In this document: in pieces, positions 8,320 to 16,519 of the stretch | How the letters are laid out: every line of letters begins with the position of its first letter | Numbering within the stretch: the first letter of the stretch is position 1 | Assembly: GCF_020905335.1 (NCBI RefSeq) | Contig: NZ_JAJJMN010000001.1 | Coordinates: 1,612,001-1,676,000 of the forward strand | DNA from: Flavobacterium lipolyticum | GTDB lineage: Bacteria; Bacteroidota; Bacteroidia; Flavobacteriales; Flavobacteriaceae | Direction of reading: 5' to 3' | DNA length: 64,000 nt | Notes under the pieces: generated by a model | What the model saw: the letters and a program-made list of their open reading frames with translations, nothing else | What the model was told of the DNA's origin: nothing | Database searches by the model: none | Made by a program: the position numbers and the translations under genes

Positions 8320-8566
8320 GCTCCGCTGGAGCTTTTCCCCCTACTGCTTTTTATTATCTATAAATATTTTGCTCCAACGGAGTAAACAATGCCAATTATC
8401 TGAATAAACAAAGGGACTGACTCATAAATGATTCAGCCCCTTTGTTTTACATCAATTAAAATTTTTCTCGAAAAGAACTACCACTTTTTCTATCTCAAAC
8501 TGCTCCAGCGGAGCAAAATACGCATCGAAAATGTAATTCCCCAGCATCAAAAAGCTCCAATGGAGC
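8320..8566. repeat. Four GCTCCnnnGGAGC palindromes in a gene-free stretch
   Basis: Short palindromes sit at 8320-8332 (centre GCT), 8371-8383 (AAC, last base T), 8502-8514 (AGC) and 8554-8566 (AAT). Most are flanked by A/T runs such as aaaata. They occupy the 620-base gap between the toxin gene and the WYL regulator gene. No plausible gene was seen in this gap on either strand. Confidence 0.7.
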
Positions 8567-8743
8567 GAAATACCTTTTTGAAACCAGCAAACTGTTATTT
8601 TATATTTCAACAATAACCTTATGAGCACATTATATCGCAGACGCAAAACAAAAGCAATCTGTCTCAATTTGGAACAGCTTTTTATTTCTTTAAACATCAA
8701 ACCTTTGTAACTTTGAACCTCTGAACCTTTGAACCTAGAAAAA

Positions 8744-9700
8744 ATGGACGAAACTCCAAAACGATTTGACCGAATTATCGCCATCCTCATCCAATTACAA
8801 TCCAAAAAAATTGTAAAAGCTCAGGAATTGGCCGATCGTTTTGATTGTAGTTTACGAACGATTTATAGAGACATTCGAACGCTGGAAGCTTCAGGAGTCC
8901 CTATTTACAGTGAAGCCGGAGTGGGTTATGCGTTAATGGACGGTTACAGATTACCTCCCGTTATGTTTACACGCGAAGAAGTAAGCAGCTTTATTGCTGC
9001 CGAAAAACTCATGCAGAAATTTACCGATCCTTCGCTTGGAGCTCATTATGCTTCGGCCATGTACAAACTGAAATCTGTTTTAAAAAGTACCGATAAAGAC
9101 TGGCTGTCCAATATCGAATCGCGGGTTATAATGAACACTTCCGAACCGATGTTTAATGATAATTCGCCAAATACTTTAGCACTTCTTTTTGAAGGTATTG
9201 CAGAGAAAAAACAGCTTTTACTTTCGTACAAAACCTACGAAACTGATACGGCTACGCAAAGAAACATAGAACCTGTGGGTGTTTTTCACGATAACAACAA
9301 CTGGTATTTTTTAGGATATTGTCATTTACGACAAGACTATCGTCAATTTAGAACAGACAGAATCCAGGGTATTCGAAAAACAGATTCTGATTTTACGATC
9401 GAACACGATGCTTTAGAAACTTATATCAAAAAAACAGAAACTTGTCCAACAACAAAAGTCCGAATTTTAGTTGACAAAAAAATCGCCCGTTACCTGGGTA
9501 CCGAAAAAAAGTACCACGGATTCATTTCAGAAAAAGAAGTAGACGGAAAAATAGAAATGACTTTTATGTCACGCGATATCGAAAACTCATTTCCGCGATG
9601 GTTTCTAATGTATGGAGATTACGCTACGATTCTGGAACCTGAAATACTCAAGGCCAAAACACTGGAATTACTGGAAATCAACCGTAAAAGACTGCTATAA
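8744..9700 (+). CDS. HTH and WYL domain transcriptional regulator (YafY-like)
   Basis: 318-residue DNA-binding regulator. The N-terminal winged helix-turn-helix (about residues 5-60) carries AQELADRFDCSLRTIYRDIR and SGVPIYSEAGVGYAL. The central and C-terminal WYL domain has WYFLGYCHLRQDYRQFR and RTDRIQGI, a pocket that binds nucleic acid or nucleotide ligands in relatives. The ATG at 8744 was preferred to a TTG at 8729, which falls in a run of gaacct units. Two DinB-family genes lie convergent and immediately downstream, and one or both could be targets; that is inference. A shared bidirectional terminator separates them. Confidence 0.9.
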   Translation: MDETPKRFDRIIAILIQLQSKKIVKAQELADRFDCSLRTIYRDIRTLEASGVPIYSEAGVGYALMDGYRLPPVMFTREEVSSFIAAEKLMQKFTDPSLGAHYASAMYKLKSVLKSTDKDWLSNIESRVIMNTSEPMFNDNSPNTLALLFEGIAEKKQLLLSYKTYETDTATQRNIEPVGVFHDNNNWYFLGYCHLRQDYRQFRTDRIQGIRKTDSDFTIEHDALETYIKKTETCPTTKVRILVDKKIARYLGTEKKYHGFISEKEVDGKIEMTFMSRDIENSFPRWFLMYGDYATILEPEILKAKTLELLEINRKRLL

Positions 9701-9702
9701 AA

Positions 9703-9740
9703 AAAACTCCTAAAGGCGAAATATCATCCTTAGGAGTTTT
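9703..9740. terminator. Bidirectional terminator between WYL regulator and DinB gene
   Basis: AAAACTCCTAA (9703-9713) and TTAGGAGTTTT (9730-9740) form an 11-bp stem with A and T tracts on both sides, serving the convergent genes. Confidence 0.8.
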
Positions 9741-9746
9741 TCAAAT

Positions 9747-10247
9747 CTAGTGTTTCTCTTTTACCACATTGTAAAAATTATAATCGGTGTTAGAAGCATC
9801 AGTAATACCAACATTTCTTCCAATGGTTACAATTTGTCCTCGGTGATACGTTCCGTGATTCACCACCTGCAGCAAGTAGTCGCTTACAGGCTGTTCGCAC
9901 TGAAACCATGGATTTTCAATTTTGATTGTTTTCAATAACTGTTCGTCTGATAATGATGTGATAAATGCAGCTAATTTTGTGGAGGTACTCAATAAACCTT
10001 CAAATATTTCATCCTTGTTTAAATCAGTACTCGCTCTTCTTTCGGGCTGGGGAGTTTCAGTTATTACCGAAAACCAATATTCCTCGGTTTCCCAAATATG
10101 ATGTAGCGTTTTAATAATGCTTGGATAGCTTGAAAGAACTTCTTTATGCAGCAATTCATCGGTTTTTGCCGAAAGCCAATTCACAAATTGTTGATTTACC
10201 CATAAATTATAAGCGGCATAATTGGTCATGATTTTTTTAAAACTCAT
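9747..10247 (-). CDS. DinB family protein
   Basis: 166-residue four-helix-bundle protein of the DinB/YfiT superfamily, whose members bind a metal through three His and often act as thiol-dependent transferases or hydrolases. Readable motifs are NLWVNQQFVNWL near the N-terminus, IKTLHHIWETEEYWF and VNHGTYHRGQIVT, which place His residues at the expected helix positions. There is no signal peptide. It lies 50 bases downstream of a second DinB-family gene in the same direction, so they may be co-transcribed. The substrate is unknown. Confidence 0.85.
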   Translation of the reverse strand: MSFKKIMTNYAAYNLWVNQQFVNWLSAKTDELLHKEVLSSYPSIIKTLHHIWETEEYWFSVITETPQPERRASTDLNKDEIFEGLLSTSTKLAAFITSLSDEQLLKTIKIENPWFQCEQPVSDYLLQVVNHGTYHRGQIVTIGRNVGITDASNTDYNFYNVVKEKH

Positions 10248-10297
10248 AGTGTTCGATTTATATTAGAATAAAATTTATCAAATACTTCCGGTTACGA

Positions 10298-10780
10298 TTA
10301 TCTTTCCCAGAAAAATGGAGGTTCTATATTTAAAGCTCTTAAATACACATATCCTTGTCCGCGGTGGTGTACTTCATTGTCAATAAAATACAGTATGTTC
10401 TGATATATCGGAAATTCATACTGACCAAAAAGGTTAAAATTTTCACTAAAGTCTTCGATCGATAATTTTTGCCAGAGTTCATTTATTTCAGCTGTTGCTT
10501 CATCCCATTTTTCAAGATATTGCGCTTTGAAAATCAGTTTCTCTGTTGCTTCTTCTGAAAATGGCTTCACTTCTCTGTTTACAATTCCTTTAATACCCGG
10601 AACTGCGATAGCTAAAAGCTCATCGGTCAACTTGGCGAAAGTTCGCATTCCTCCAATTGAAAATTCGAAAAAATCTTTCTCCGGAAATTTTTCAATAAGG
10701 TTACGTGTAAGCTTACGGTGTCCTTGCCAGTGTATCAATAAATCTTCTGGAGTAATTACTTGAGCTGCTAATGTTTTCAT
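10298..10780 (-). CDS. DinB family protein (second copy, diverged)
   Basis: 160-residue DinB-superfamily protein, only distantly similar to its downstream neighbour. It contains LLIHWQGHRKLTRNLIEKFP, MRTFAKLTDELLAI and FIDNEVHHRGQGYVYLRAL; the last supplies the conserved His pair. It is cytoplasmic with no membrane segment. A minus-strand -7 box at 10810-10817 would start a transcript covering both DinB genes. The function is unassigned; a metal-dependent transferase/hydrolase role is inferred from the fold family only. Confidence 0.8.
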   Translation of the reverse strand: MKTLAAQVITPEDLLIHWQGHRKLTRNLIEKFPEKDFFEFSIGGMRTFAKLTDELLAIAVPGIKGIVNREVKPFSEEATEKLIFKAQYLEKWDEATAEINELWQKLSIEDFSENFNLFGQYEFPIYQNILYFIDNEVHHRGQGYVYLRALNIEPPFFWER

Positions 10781-10809
10781 AATTTTAAAGTTTTAATTAT
10801 TTGATACTT

Positions 10810-10817
10810 CAAAAGTA
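10810..10817 (-). promoter_or_regulatory. -7 promoter box of the DinB pair
   Basis: The minus strand reads TACTTTTG (TAnnTTTG), 29 nt before ATG 10780. From here to 11136 I see no further gene or structure. Confidence 0.45.
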
Positions 10818-11136
10818 TTGAGGGTCGGTGACAACAGTTTGTCAGCAGGAAAATAAAATTTTAAAAATATTTTCTTTTCTAACAGCAGGACGCACAAATT
10901 TATTACATTTTGCTCAGATTCAACGCCATAAATCACTGATAAACAAACTCTAAAAAACAAAACAATAAATTTGCTCAGTAAAAACACAGATGAAGCAGCT
11001 TCTTCCCTTTTGAGTTTATCTAATTTAAGGGGGGAAGAATCCTATCGAAAATAAACGAAATCTATTTTTCCGGTAAAGCTCTCTATAATGAAAAAGTAAT
11101 GCAGACGACAATCCAAAAAATTAAACAAAACCTTTG

Positions 11137-11144
11137 TACCTTTG
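11137..11144 (+). promoter_or_regulatory. -7 promoter box of thiL
   Basis: TACCTTTG, an exact TAnnTTTG match within a short run of cctttg units, about 30 nt before the ATG. Confidence 0.6.
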
Positions 11145-11174
11145 CCCCTTACAAACTTTGGAACTTAAAAGAAA

Positions 11175-12221
11175 ATGATCGAAGATAAAAATCCGCAACG
11201 TACCAGTATAGCACAATTAGGCGAGTTTGGCCTAATTGACCATTTAACCAAAAATTTTGATGTCACTCAGGAATCTACCCTAAAAAGTATAGGCGATGAT
11301 GCCGCTGTCCTTGATTTTAAGGACAAAAAAGTAGTGGTCTCCACCGATTTATTAATTGAGGGCGTACATTTTGACCTGGCGTATATGCCTTTAAAACATT
11401 TAGGTTACAAATCGGTTGTTGTTAACCTGTCCGACATTTGTGCGATGAATGCAAAACCAACGCAAATAACGGTTTCTGTGGCGGTTTCTAATCGTTTCCC
11501 ACTAGAAGCCTTAGAAGAATTATTTGAAGGCATTACACATGCTGCAAAAGAGTACAAAGTAGATGTTATTGGTGGTGATACCACCTCATCGCAAAAAGGA
11601 CTAATTATTAGCATCACTGCAATTGGTGAAGCTAACGAAGAAGAAATTGTTTACCGAAATGGTGCCAAACAAACCGACTTACTTGTTGTTACCGGAGACA
11701 TAGGAGCAGCTTATATGGGATTGCAGGTATTGGAGCGTGAAAAACAGGTTTTTCAGGTGAATCCTAACAGCCAGCCGGATCTGGATATGTACAGTTATTT
11801 GATCGAGCGCCAGTTAAAACCAGAGGCCCGAAAAGATGTTCGTACTTTATTGCATGCACTTGAAATTAAACCTACAGCGATGATTGATATTTCAGACGGA
11901 TTGTCTTCTGAAATTATGCATCTCTGCAAACAATCAAAAGTGGGTTGTAATTTGTATGAAGATAAACTTCCGCTAGACCCTCAATTCATTTCGACCTGTG
12001 AAGAATTCAATATCGACAGTACAACGGTTGCTATAAATGGCGGTGAAGATTATGAATTATTATTTACCATCGATATTAATGATTTTGATAAAATAAAAGG
12101 CAACCCTAACTTCTCTATTATTGGTCACATGGCTGATGAAAGCGAAGGAGTTCATCTGGTAACACGTGCCAATACAAAAATTGCACTGAAAGCCCGTGGC
12201 TGGGATGCTCTGACGGAGTAG
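11175..12221 (+). CDS. thiL: Thiamine-monophosphate kinase
   Basis: Phosphorylates thiamine monophosphate to thiamine diphosphate with ATP, the last step of cofactor synthesis. The 348-residue length is normal to slightly long. The PurM-like N-terminal domain has SIGDDAAV (residues 38-45, Mg/ATP site), STDLLIEGVHFD and NLSDICAMNAKP. The C-terminal domain has IDISDGLSSE and NGGEDYELLFT. No other thi genes and no TPP riboswitch are seen nearby. The promoter-like box is at 11137-11144. A CAGTCTCAG-type hairpin array begins 7 bases after the stop. Confidence 0.95.
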   Translation: MIEDKNPQRTSIAQLGEFGLIDHLTKNFDVTQESTLKSIGDDAAVLDFKDKKVVVSTDLLIEGVHFDLAYMPLKHLGYKSVVVNLSDICAMNAKPTQITVSVAVSNRFPLEALEELFEGITHAAKEYKVDVIGGDTTSSQKGLIISITAIGEANEEEIVYRNGAKQTDLLVVTGDIGAAYMGLQVLEREKQVFQVNPNSQPDLDMYSYLIERQLKPEARKDVRTLLHALEIKPTAMIDISDGLSSEIMHLCKQSKVGCNLYEDKLPLDPQFISTCEEFNIDSTTVAINGGEDYELLFTIDINDFDKIKGNPNFSIIGHMADESEGVHLVTRANTKIALKARGWDALTE

Positions 12222-12227
12222 TTTTTT

Positions 12228-12361
12228 AGTCGCAGTTTTCAGTCGCAGTTCCCGGTCGCAGTCTTTAGTAAAAATGAAACTGAGAACTGAGACTGAGACT
12301 GAAAACTGAGACTGAAAACTGAGACTGAAAACTGAGACTGAGACTGAGACTGAGACTGAAA
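12228..12361. repeat. CAGTCTCAG-type hairpin repeat, expanded copy 2
   Basis: The left arm (12228-12267) has three GTCGCAG units. The right arm (12276-12361) is an array of gagact and gagactgaaaact units in inverse orientation. Parts of the arms match at 18 of 20 positions as inverted copies, so a long imperfect hairpin can form. The array follows thiL directly. Confidence 0.75.
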
Positions 12362-12362
12362 T

Positions 12363-12410
12363 AAAAAAAATCCAAATTCCGGTAATATCCCTGGAATTTG
12401 GATTTTTTTT
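12363..12410. terminator. Bidirectional terminator between thiL and the response regulator gene
   Basis: TCCAAATTCC (12371-12380) pairs perfectly with GGAATTTGGA (12393-12402), flanked by eight A and eight T. The same stem sequence recurs in the terminator at 16724-16760 and in part at 19121-19170. Confidence 0.85.
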
Positions 12411-12424
12411 TGGAATTTCCCCTT

Positions 12425-13123
12425 CTAAAAAAGCCCTTTACATTTCGCTTCTTTGACCAGGTCCTCATCAAAACCGCTTCTCACTTTAAGCAGTTCTTTA
12501 AGACCCGCTTTGCGCTTTTCGATTTCATTAACAGAAATTGGAATGTATTGCGGCATGTCTGCTACAGAAGTTCCTTTTGACAAGTGAAATAAAATTTGCT
12601 TGTCAAACTCATCAATTTCAATAGAATTATGAGCCGATTGATTGAGTATCTTCTGAACGGACTGGCTGTAATATTTATCACTTTTCATTACTTTATCAAA
12701 TGCAAAAAGCAATTCATCAAAAGTGAGATCATTTTTGATAATTAAACCATTGGGGCTAATGGTTCTGATGATTGTTTTAATTTTTAATAATTCGGTATAC
12801 ATTGTTAACAGAATTATTTTGCATTTTGGCATTTTCTTCAGAAGTAATTTCGCCAGATCTTCACCCGAAAAAATATTCTTTTCTTCGTATGGAGGCATGC
12901 TGATATCTAAAAAAGCAACATCAAATTCAGGAGTCTGAGCATCTTCGATTAAATCATACCCTGATTTACAATCATGGGCCTGCAAAATAAAAAACTGATA
13001 CTTATCAGGATTATAACGTGTTATCGCATTCTTATATCCTTCAATAATAAAAGGGTGATCGTCAACAATTAAAATGTTTTTCCTAATTAATTGAGGAGCC
13101 TGTGGATTGGGGTCAATTGTCAT
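12425..13123 (-). CDS. NarL-like response regulator
   Basis: 232-residue cytoplasmic response regulator. The receiver domain (about residues 15-150) keeps the acidic pair D21-D22, the phosphoacceptor D73 in FLDISMP, a Thr in ILLTMYT and the conserved Lys in LIIKND. The C-terminal part (about 165-225) has the layout of a LuxR-type HTH (FDKQILFHLSKGTSVADMPQYI) but is diverged and short. Its ATG overlaps the TGA of the kinase gene (ATGA), which indicates translational coupling and marks that kinase as the cognate partner. The target genes are unknown. Confidence 0.88.
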   Translation of the reverse strand: MTIDPNPQAPQLIRKNILIVDDHPFIIEGYKNAITRYNPDKYQFFILQAHDCKSGYDLIEDAQTPEFDVAFLDISMPPYEEKNIFSGEDLAKLLLKKMPKCKIILLTMYTELLKIKTIIRTISPNGLIIKNDLTFDELLFAFDKVMKSDKYYSQSVQKILNQSAHNSIEIDEFDKQILFHLSKGTSVADMPQYIPISVNEIEKRKAGLKELLKVRSGFDEDLVKEAKCKGLF

Positions 13124-15171
13124 GTATGCTGTAGATTTATTTTTTGATCTATTGGAATTTTAACTATCATAAGAGTTCCTTCTCCTTTGGCCGATTTTAA
13201 TAAAACAGAGCCTTTACATTCTGTCGCTCTGTATTGAATATTATGCAATCCTATACCTTTTCTTGTTGTTTTGGTATTAAACCCGATTCCGTCATCAGCA
13301 ATTGACAAAACCAAATGGTCGACTTCACTTTTGAATTCAACCACTATTGTACTCGCCTTCGCATACTTATTGCAATTTTGAAGCGCTTCCTGAATAATTC
13401 TGTATAAATTAATTTTTACGTTATTACTCACGAGTTCCCATTTAATATTGGAATCAAAAGAACTAATTAATTTTACCTCATAGGTGTTTCTTTGATCCTC
13501 AAACAATTTGTTTAAAATCGCGATAAAATTATTAATTAATTCTGATTTTTCTCTGTTTAAATCATGCGAAATCTCACGTATATCTTCTTCAATTTTTTTC
13601 AGTTCCTCAAGGTATTTTTTTCTCTTAGGAGCCGCCTCACCCTCATCTACTTTATCTAAACTATCAAGACTGATTCTCACACCAAACATTCTTCCCAACA
13701 CACCATCGTGTAAATCCTGCGCTACTTTTTTCTTTTCTTTAATTCGGGTTTGTTCAATGTCATTTTGCTGCAAAATCATCAAATTATAGATGTCTTCGTT
13801 CGCAACTTGCTGCTGTTGTTTAAAGAGTAATTCCCTGTGTCTGGCCTGCTGTGTTTTATAAACATAAAAAAACAGACCAATCAATGTGCAAATACTGAAA
13901 ACATAAATTAAGGTTTTATTTTTCTCCTGTAAACTTGAATTTTGGTTCTTTATTTCGCTGGTTTCATATTGTATTCTGGAAAATTTTTCCCCCATGTTTC
14001 TCTCCAATTTAAGCATCTTGTCGTTTAACTGAATAAACTCTGCGGAATAAACAGACGCATTTTGAGGATCTACAACGGCAATTTGCCTCAGAACTTCCAA
14101 AACATTATTGATTTGATTTGAGCTACGGGACAAAATCAAAGCCTGTTTTGAATATTGAATCGCTTTAAAAGTATCTTTTTTGGAAGCAAAATATTCCGAC
14201 AAATGCATTTTACTTAAAACCACCCCCGATTTAAGACCAAGACTATCTCTGATTTTCAATGATTTATAAAACTGGGTAGATAATTCCTCAGGCTCTTCTA
14301 ACTTAAATCTAGAATAAGCCAAGTTATCTAAGATGATAGCGTACAATGTTGCATTTTGTTTGTACAAATTTTTCTCTTCCAAAGCTTCCTTAAAATATGA
14401 CTTTGCAATCTTGTAGTTATGTTTCTTTAAATTGACAAAACCTATATTATTTAATGATGTTGCTTTCAATTGAAACTCAGCCGGGATTGATTTATCTGTG
14501 AGAATCGCCAATGCTTTATTATGAAATTCAAGAGCCTTATTAAACTCTTCCCGTTCATTGTACAACAACCCCAATAAGTTGTAACAATCATAAAGCAGAT
14601 CATTGACATTCTTTTCCTCCTTTAAGATCCGAAGCGCTTTAAAAACACTAATTTCACTTTCAAAATAATCTCCTTCATTAAACTGAAGATTCGCTTTGTT
14701 CAAATAGGTCTTAGCTAAATTGTACCTGTCATTTATTTTTGAATAAACTTTCTCGGCCTTAAAATAATTCAAAAAGGCACTGTCTGATACCGATTTTGAC
14801 ACATAATAATCTCCTAAATAACTGTACGCTTTAGCTACATTAACAGAATCTCCGGAGTCTATCGATCGTTTCAAAATGAATTTTGTGGTTTGAAGATAAT
14901 CTTTCCATTCATTCATATTGTAATACCGGTTGGCAACTTTAAAAAGATTTACTTTATTAAGCGAATCATCTTCCTGATTCGTAATAATCATCAATGCTTT
15001 TGTATTGTATTTCTTTTTATACTCAAGAGGCAGATTGATATCCTTTGCCAACGAAAGGTAAATAGCAAGACTATCTTCTTGCAAAATATCAGGTTTGTGT
15101 TCTTTATTCTTTTCGCTACAACCCAAAAAAACAAAACAAAAAAGGAATAATATTAGAGAAGTATTTTTCAA
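13120..15171 (-). CDS. TPR-containing lipoprotein sensor histidine kinase (HisKA_3)
   Basis: 683-residue sensor kinase. The N-terminus MKNTSLILFLFCFVFLGCSEKN is a lipoprotein signal (Cys18). Residues about 40-390 are tetratricopeptide-like helical repeats (AKAYSYLGDYY, AKTYLNKANLQF, YNLLGLLYNEREE). One transmembrane helix (LIYVFSICTLIGLFFYVYK, about 425-445) leads to a coiled linker and the HisKA_3 core with VAQDLHDGVLG (His488), an N box IIQEALQNCNKYA and DDGIGFN/GIGLHNIQ in the ATPase domain. The sensor part would lie in the periplasm and the kinase in the cytoplasm. It is transcribed ahead of, and coupled to, the response regulator. The signal sensed is unknown. Confidence 0.9.
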   Translation of the reverse strand: MKNTSLILFLFCFVFLGCSEKNKEHKPDILQEDSLAIYLSLAKDINLPLEYKKKYNTKALMIITNQEDDSLNKVNLFKVANRYYNMNEWKDYLQTTKFILKRSIDSGDSVNVAKAYSYLGDYYVSKSVSDSAFLNYFKAEKVYSKINDRYNLAKTYLNKANLQFNEGDYFESEISVFKALRILKEEKNVNDLLYDCYNLLGLLYNEREEFNKALEFHNKALAILTDKSIPAEFQLKATSLNNIGFVNLKKHNYKIAKSYFKEALEEKNLYKQNATLYAIILDNLAYSRFKLEEPEELSTQFYKSLKIRDSLGLKSGVVLSKMHLSEYFASKKDTFKAIQYSKQALILSRSSNQINNVLEVLRQIAVVDPQNASVYSAEFIQLNDKMLKLERNMGEKFSRIQYETSEIKNQNSSLQEKNKTLIYVFSICTLIGLFFYVYKTQQARHRELLFKQQQQVANEDIYNLMILQQNDIEQTRIKEKKKVAQDLHDGVLGRMFGVRISLDSLDKVDEGEAAPKRKKYLEELKKIEEDIREISHDLNREKSELINNFIAILNKLFEDQRNTYEVKLISSFDSNIKWELVSNNVKINLYRIIQEALQNCNKYAKASTIVVEFKSEVDHLVLSIADDGIGFNTKTTRKGIGLHNIQYRATECKGSVLLKSAKGEGTLMIVKIPIDQKINLQHT

Positions 15172-15191
15172 TATCGTTATAAGAGTTTTAC

Positions 15192-15199
15192 CAAAAATA
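15192..15199 (-). promoter_or_regulatory. -7 promoter box of the kinase-regulator operon
   Basis: The minus strand reads TATTTTTG (TAnnTTTG), 20 nt before ATG 15171 and after the terminator of the upstream gene, so the operon has an independent promoter. Confidence 0.5.
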
Positions 15200-15217
15200 C
15201 TAAAAGTATAGACACAA

Positions 15218-15248
15218 AAAAAGGCTGTCCGTAATGGACAGCCTTTTT
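15218..15248 (-). terminator. Terminator of the small secreted protein gene
   Basis: AAAAAGGCTGTCC (15218-15230) and GGACAGCCTTTTT (15236-15248) form a 13-bp perfect stem with a 5-nt loop. It lies between the 86-aa gene and the kinase operon. Confidence 0.9.
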
Positions 15249-15269
15249 CTTATCGTTTGTATTTTTCTC

Positions 15270-15530
15270 TTAGTCTACTTTTACAGTCATTCTTGTTGAT
15301 TGACTATCTGAAGCAAAACTACTTAATTGCTTACTATTTGATTTTAAATTACTTACTAATGAAGCAACATCTGCTTTTTGTCGTCCCTGATTAGTAGCTC
15401 CACCACCAAAAATAGATCCATCAAAAAATACTGCCGAAGCAGATAAATTATTCGGAACTTCAGGAGAAGAAAAAGAAGTTGAAACCATTACTAAAGAAAA
15501 TATTCCTAATACTAAAGCTGCTTTTTTCAT
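15270..15530 (-). CDS. Small secreted protein, 86 aa, unknown function
   Basis: The signal peptide MKKAALVLGIFSLVMVSTSFS is followed by a mature part of about 65 residues, low in hydrophobics and rich in Ser/Asn/Gln (FDGSIFGGGATNQGRQK, SNLKSNSKQLSSFASDSQ). There are no cysteines and no recognised family. It has its own terminator and lies between a LytTR regulator gene and a TPR histidine kinase operon, all in the same direction. That position would suit an exported signalling or envelope peptide connected to these regulators, but there is no direct evidence for this. The 180-base gap upstream leaves room for its own promoter. Confidence 0.75.
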   Translation of the reverse strand: MKKAALVLGIFSLVMVSTSFSSPEVPNNLSASAVFFDGSIFGGGATNQGRQKADVASLVSNLKSNSKQLSSFASDSQSTRMTVKVD

Positions 15531-15709
15531 AATTTGAGGGTATTAAATGTTTGTTGTTTTTTTTTAGTTTTAAAAATCATCGCTATGCGCGAATGCATGG
15601 TGTAAAACTAAATACACATTTAAAAAAAATAACAGGAAAAAAAAGGTTTATGGTAGATCGTACCCAATTGATAGTCAATGAGGGGCAAATCAATGTAGTT
15701 GCTTATTTT

Positions 15710-16519
15710 TTACACTTCTAAATAATTCCCTATAGCGAAATCAGCAATAATTAAGTCAACATTTGATTTATAGGTTTTCGAAAAAGGAATCTTTTTGGAG
15801 GAATTCCTGATATAACAAGTCGAGTTCCCGCTATGGATTCTTGCAATATAATTTTGATTGATGATGTAACTGTTATGAATCCTAATAAAAGGATGCGACA
15901 ATACGCCCTCAAAGTGCTTTAAGGTTTTAAAAGCAGTTATCATTTCGCCTGAATTCAAATAAATATCGGTCGAATTATTATCTGCCTGAAAGTAACTAAT
16001 ATCATTGGAATTGATGTAGCGATAATCTCCATAGGATTTCACACATAATACAAGGGGCTGCTCCGCACTTTTTGCCGGTTCAGCAAACAATTCACTCAAT
16101 GGCGTACTGTCTTCCTCAACGGCATCAGAATCATCTGCAGGAAATGCTTTTTCGAGTTTCAGAATAGTCTTCATCAAGTCGATCCGTAGAACAGGTTTTA
16201 AAATATAATCAAAAACACCATGCTGAATAGCCTCAAAAGCAAGCTCTTTTTTTGTTGTTGTGATTATGATCTTAGGAATAAGCGACAAGAACCGATGAAG
16301 TTCATTTACAAAAGCAAGTGACAAATTGCTTGATCTGTCTTTCGGATCTATTTCTAACAAAATGAGGTGTGGTCGATGCTCTAAAACCAAATTCAATCCC
16401 GATTGATAATTCGCAGCCGATCCCACAAAAGTAAGTTCTGAAAAACCTTCAGCAATTGTTCTGGTTTTCAAAATACTTTCCACATCATCGTCAATAATAA
16501 TATACGAATACTTTTTCAA
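15710..16519 (-). CDS. LytTR family response regulator with Glu at the phosphoacceptor site
   Basis: 269-residue regulator with an N-terminal receiver (about 1-125) and a C-terminal LytTR DNA-binding domain (about 160-265: ISYFQADNNSTDIYLNSGE, PFIRIHNSYIINQNYIARI). The receiver keeps the acidic cluster D10-D12, a Thr in IITTTKKE and the Lys in YILKPV. Where the phosphoacceptor Asp should be, it has Glu56 (ILLEIDP), with Asp58 nearby. Glu there can mimic phosphorylation, so the protein may be constitutively active or kinase-independent. The start is TTG 16519, which gives MKKYSYIIIDDD as expected for a receiver. No kinase gene is adjacent upstream. Confidence 0.88.
   Translation of the reverse strand: MKKYSYIIIDDDVESILKTRTIAEGFSELTFVGSAANYQSGLNLVLEHRPHLILLEIDPKDRSSNLSLAFVNELHRFLSLIPKIIITTTKKELAFEAIQHGVFDYILKPVLRIDLMKTILKLEKAFPADDSDAVEEDSTPLSELFAEPAKSAEQPLVLCVKSYGDYRYINSNDISYFQADNNSTDIYLNSGEMITAFKTLKHFEGVLSHPFIRIHNSYIINQNYIARIHSGNSTCYIRNSSKKIPFSKTYKSNVDLIIADFAIGNYLEV

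Noticed and set aside
8452..8805. 117-aa minus-strand frame
   Set aside because: It overlaps the start of the WYL gene antisense and reads through the GCTCCnnnGGAGC palindromes; the composition is not protein-like.
10793..10987. 64-aa minus-strand frame upstream of the DinB gene
   Set aside because: It has no recognisable features and covers the likely DinB promoter box at 10810-10817.
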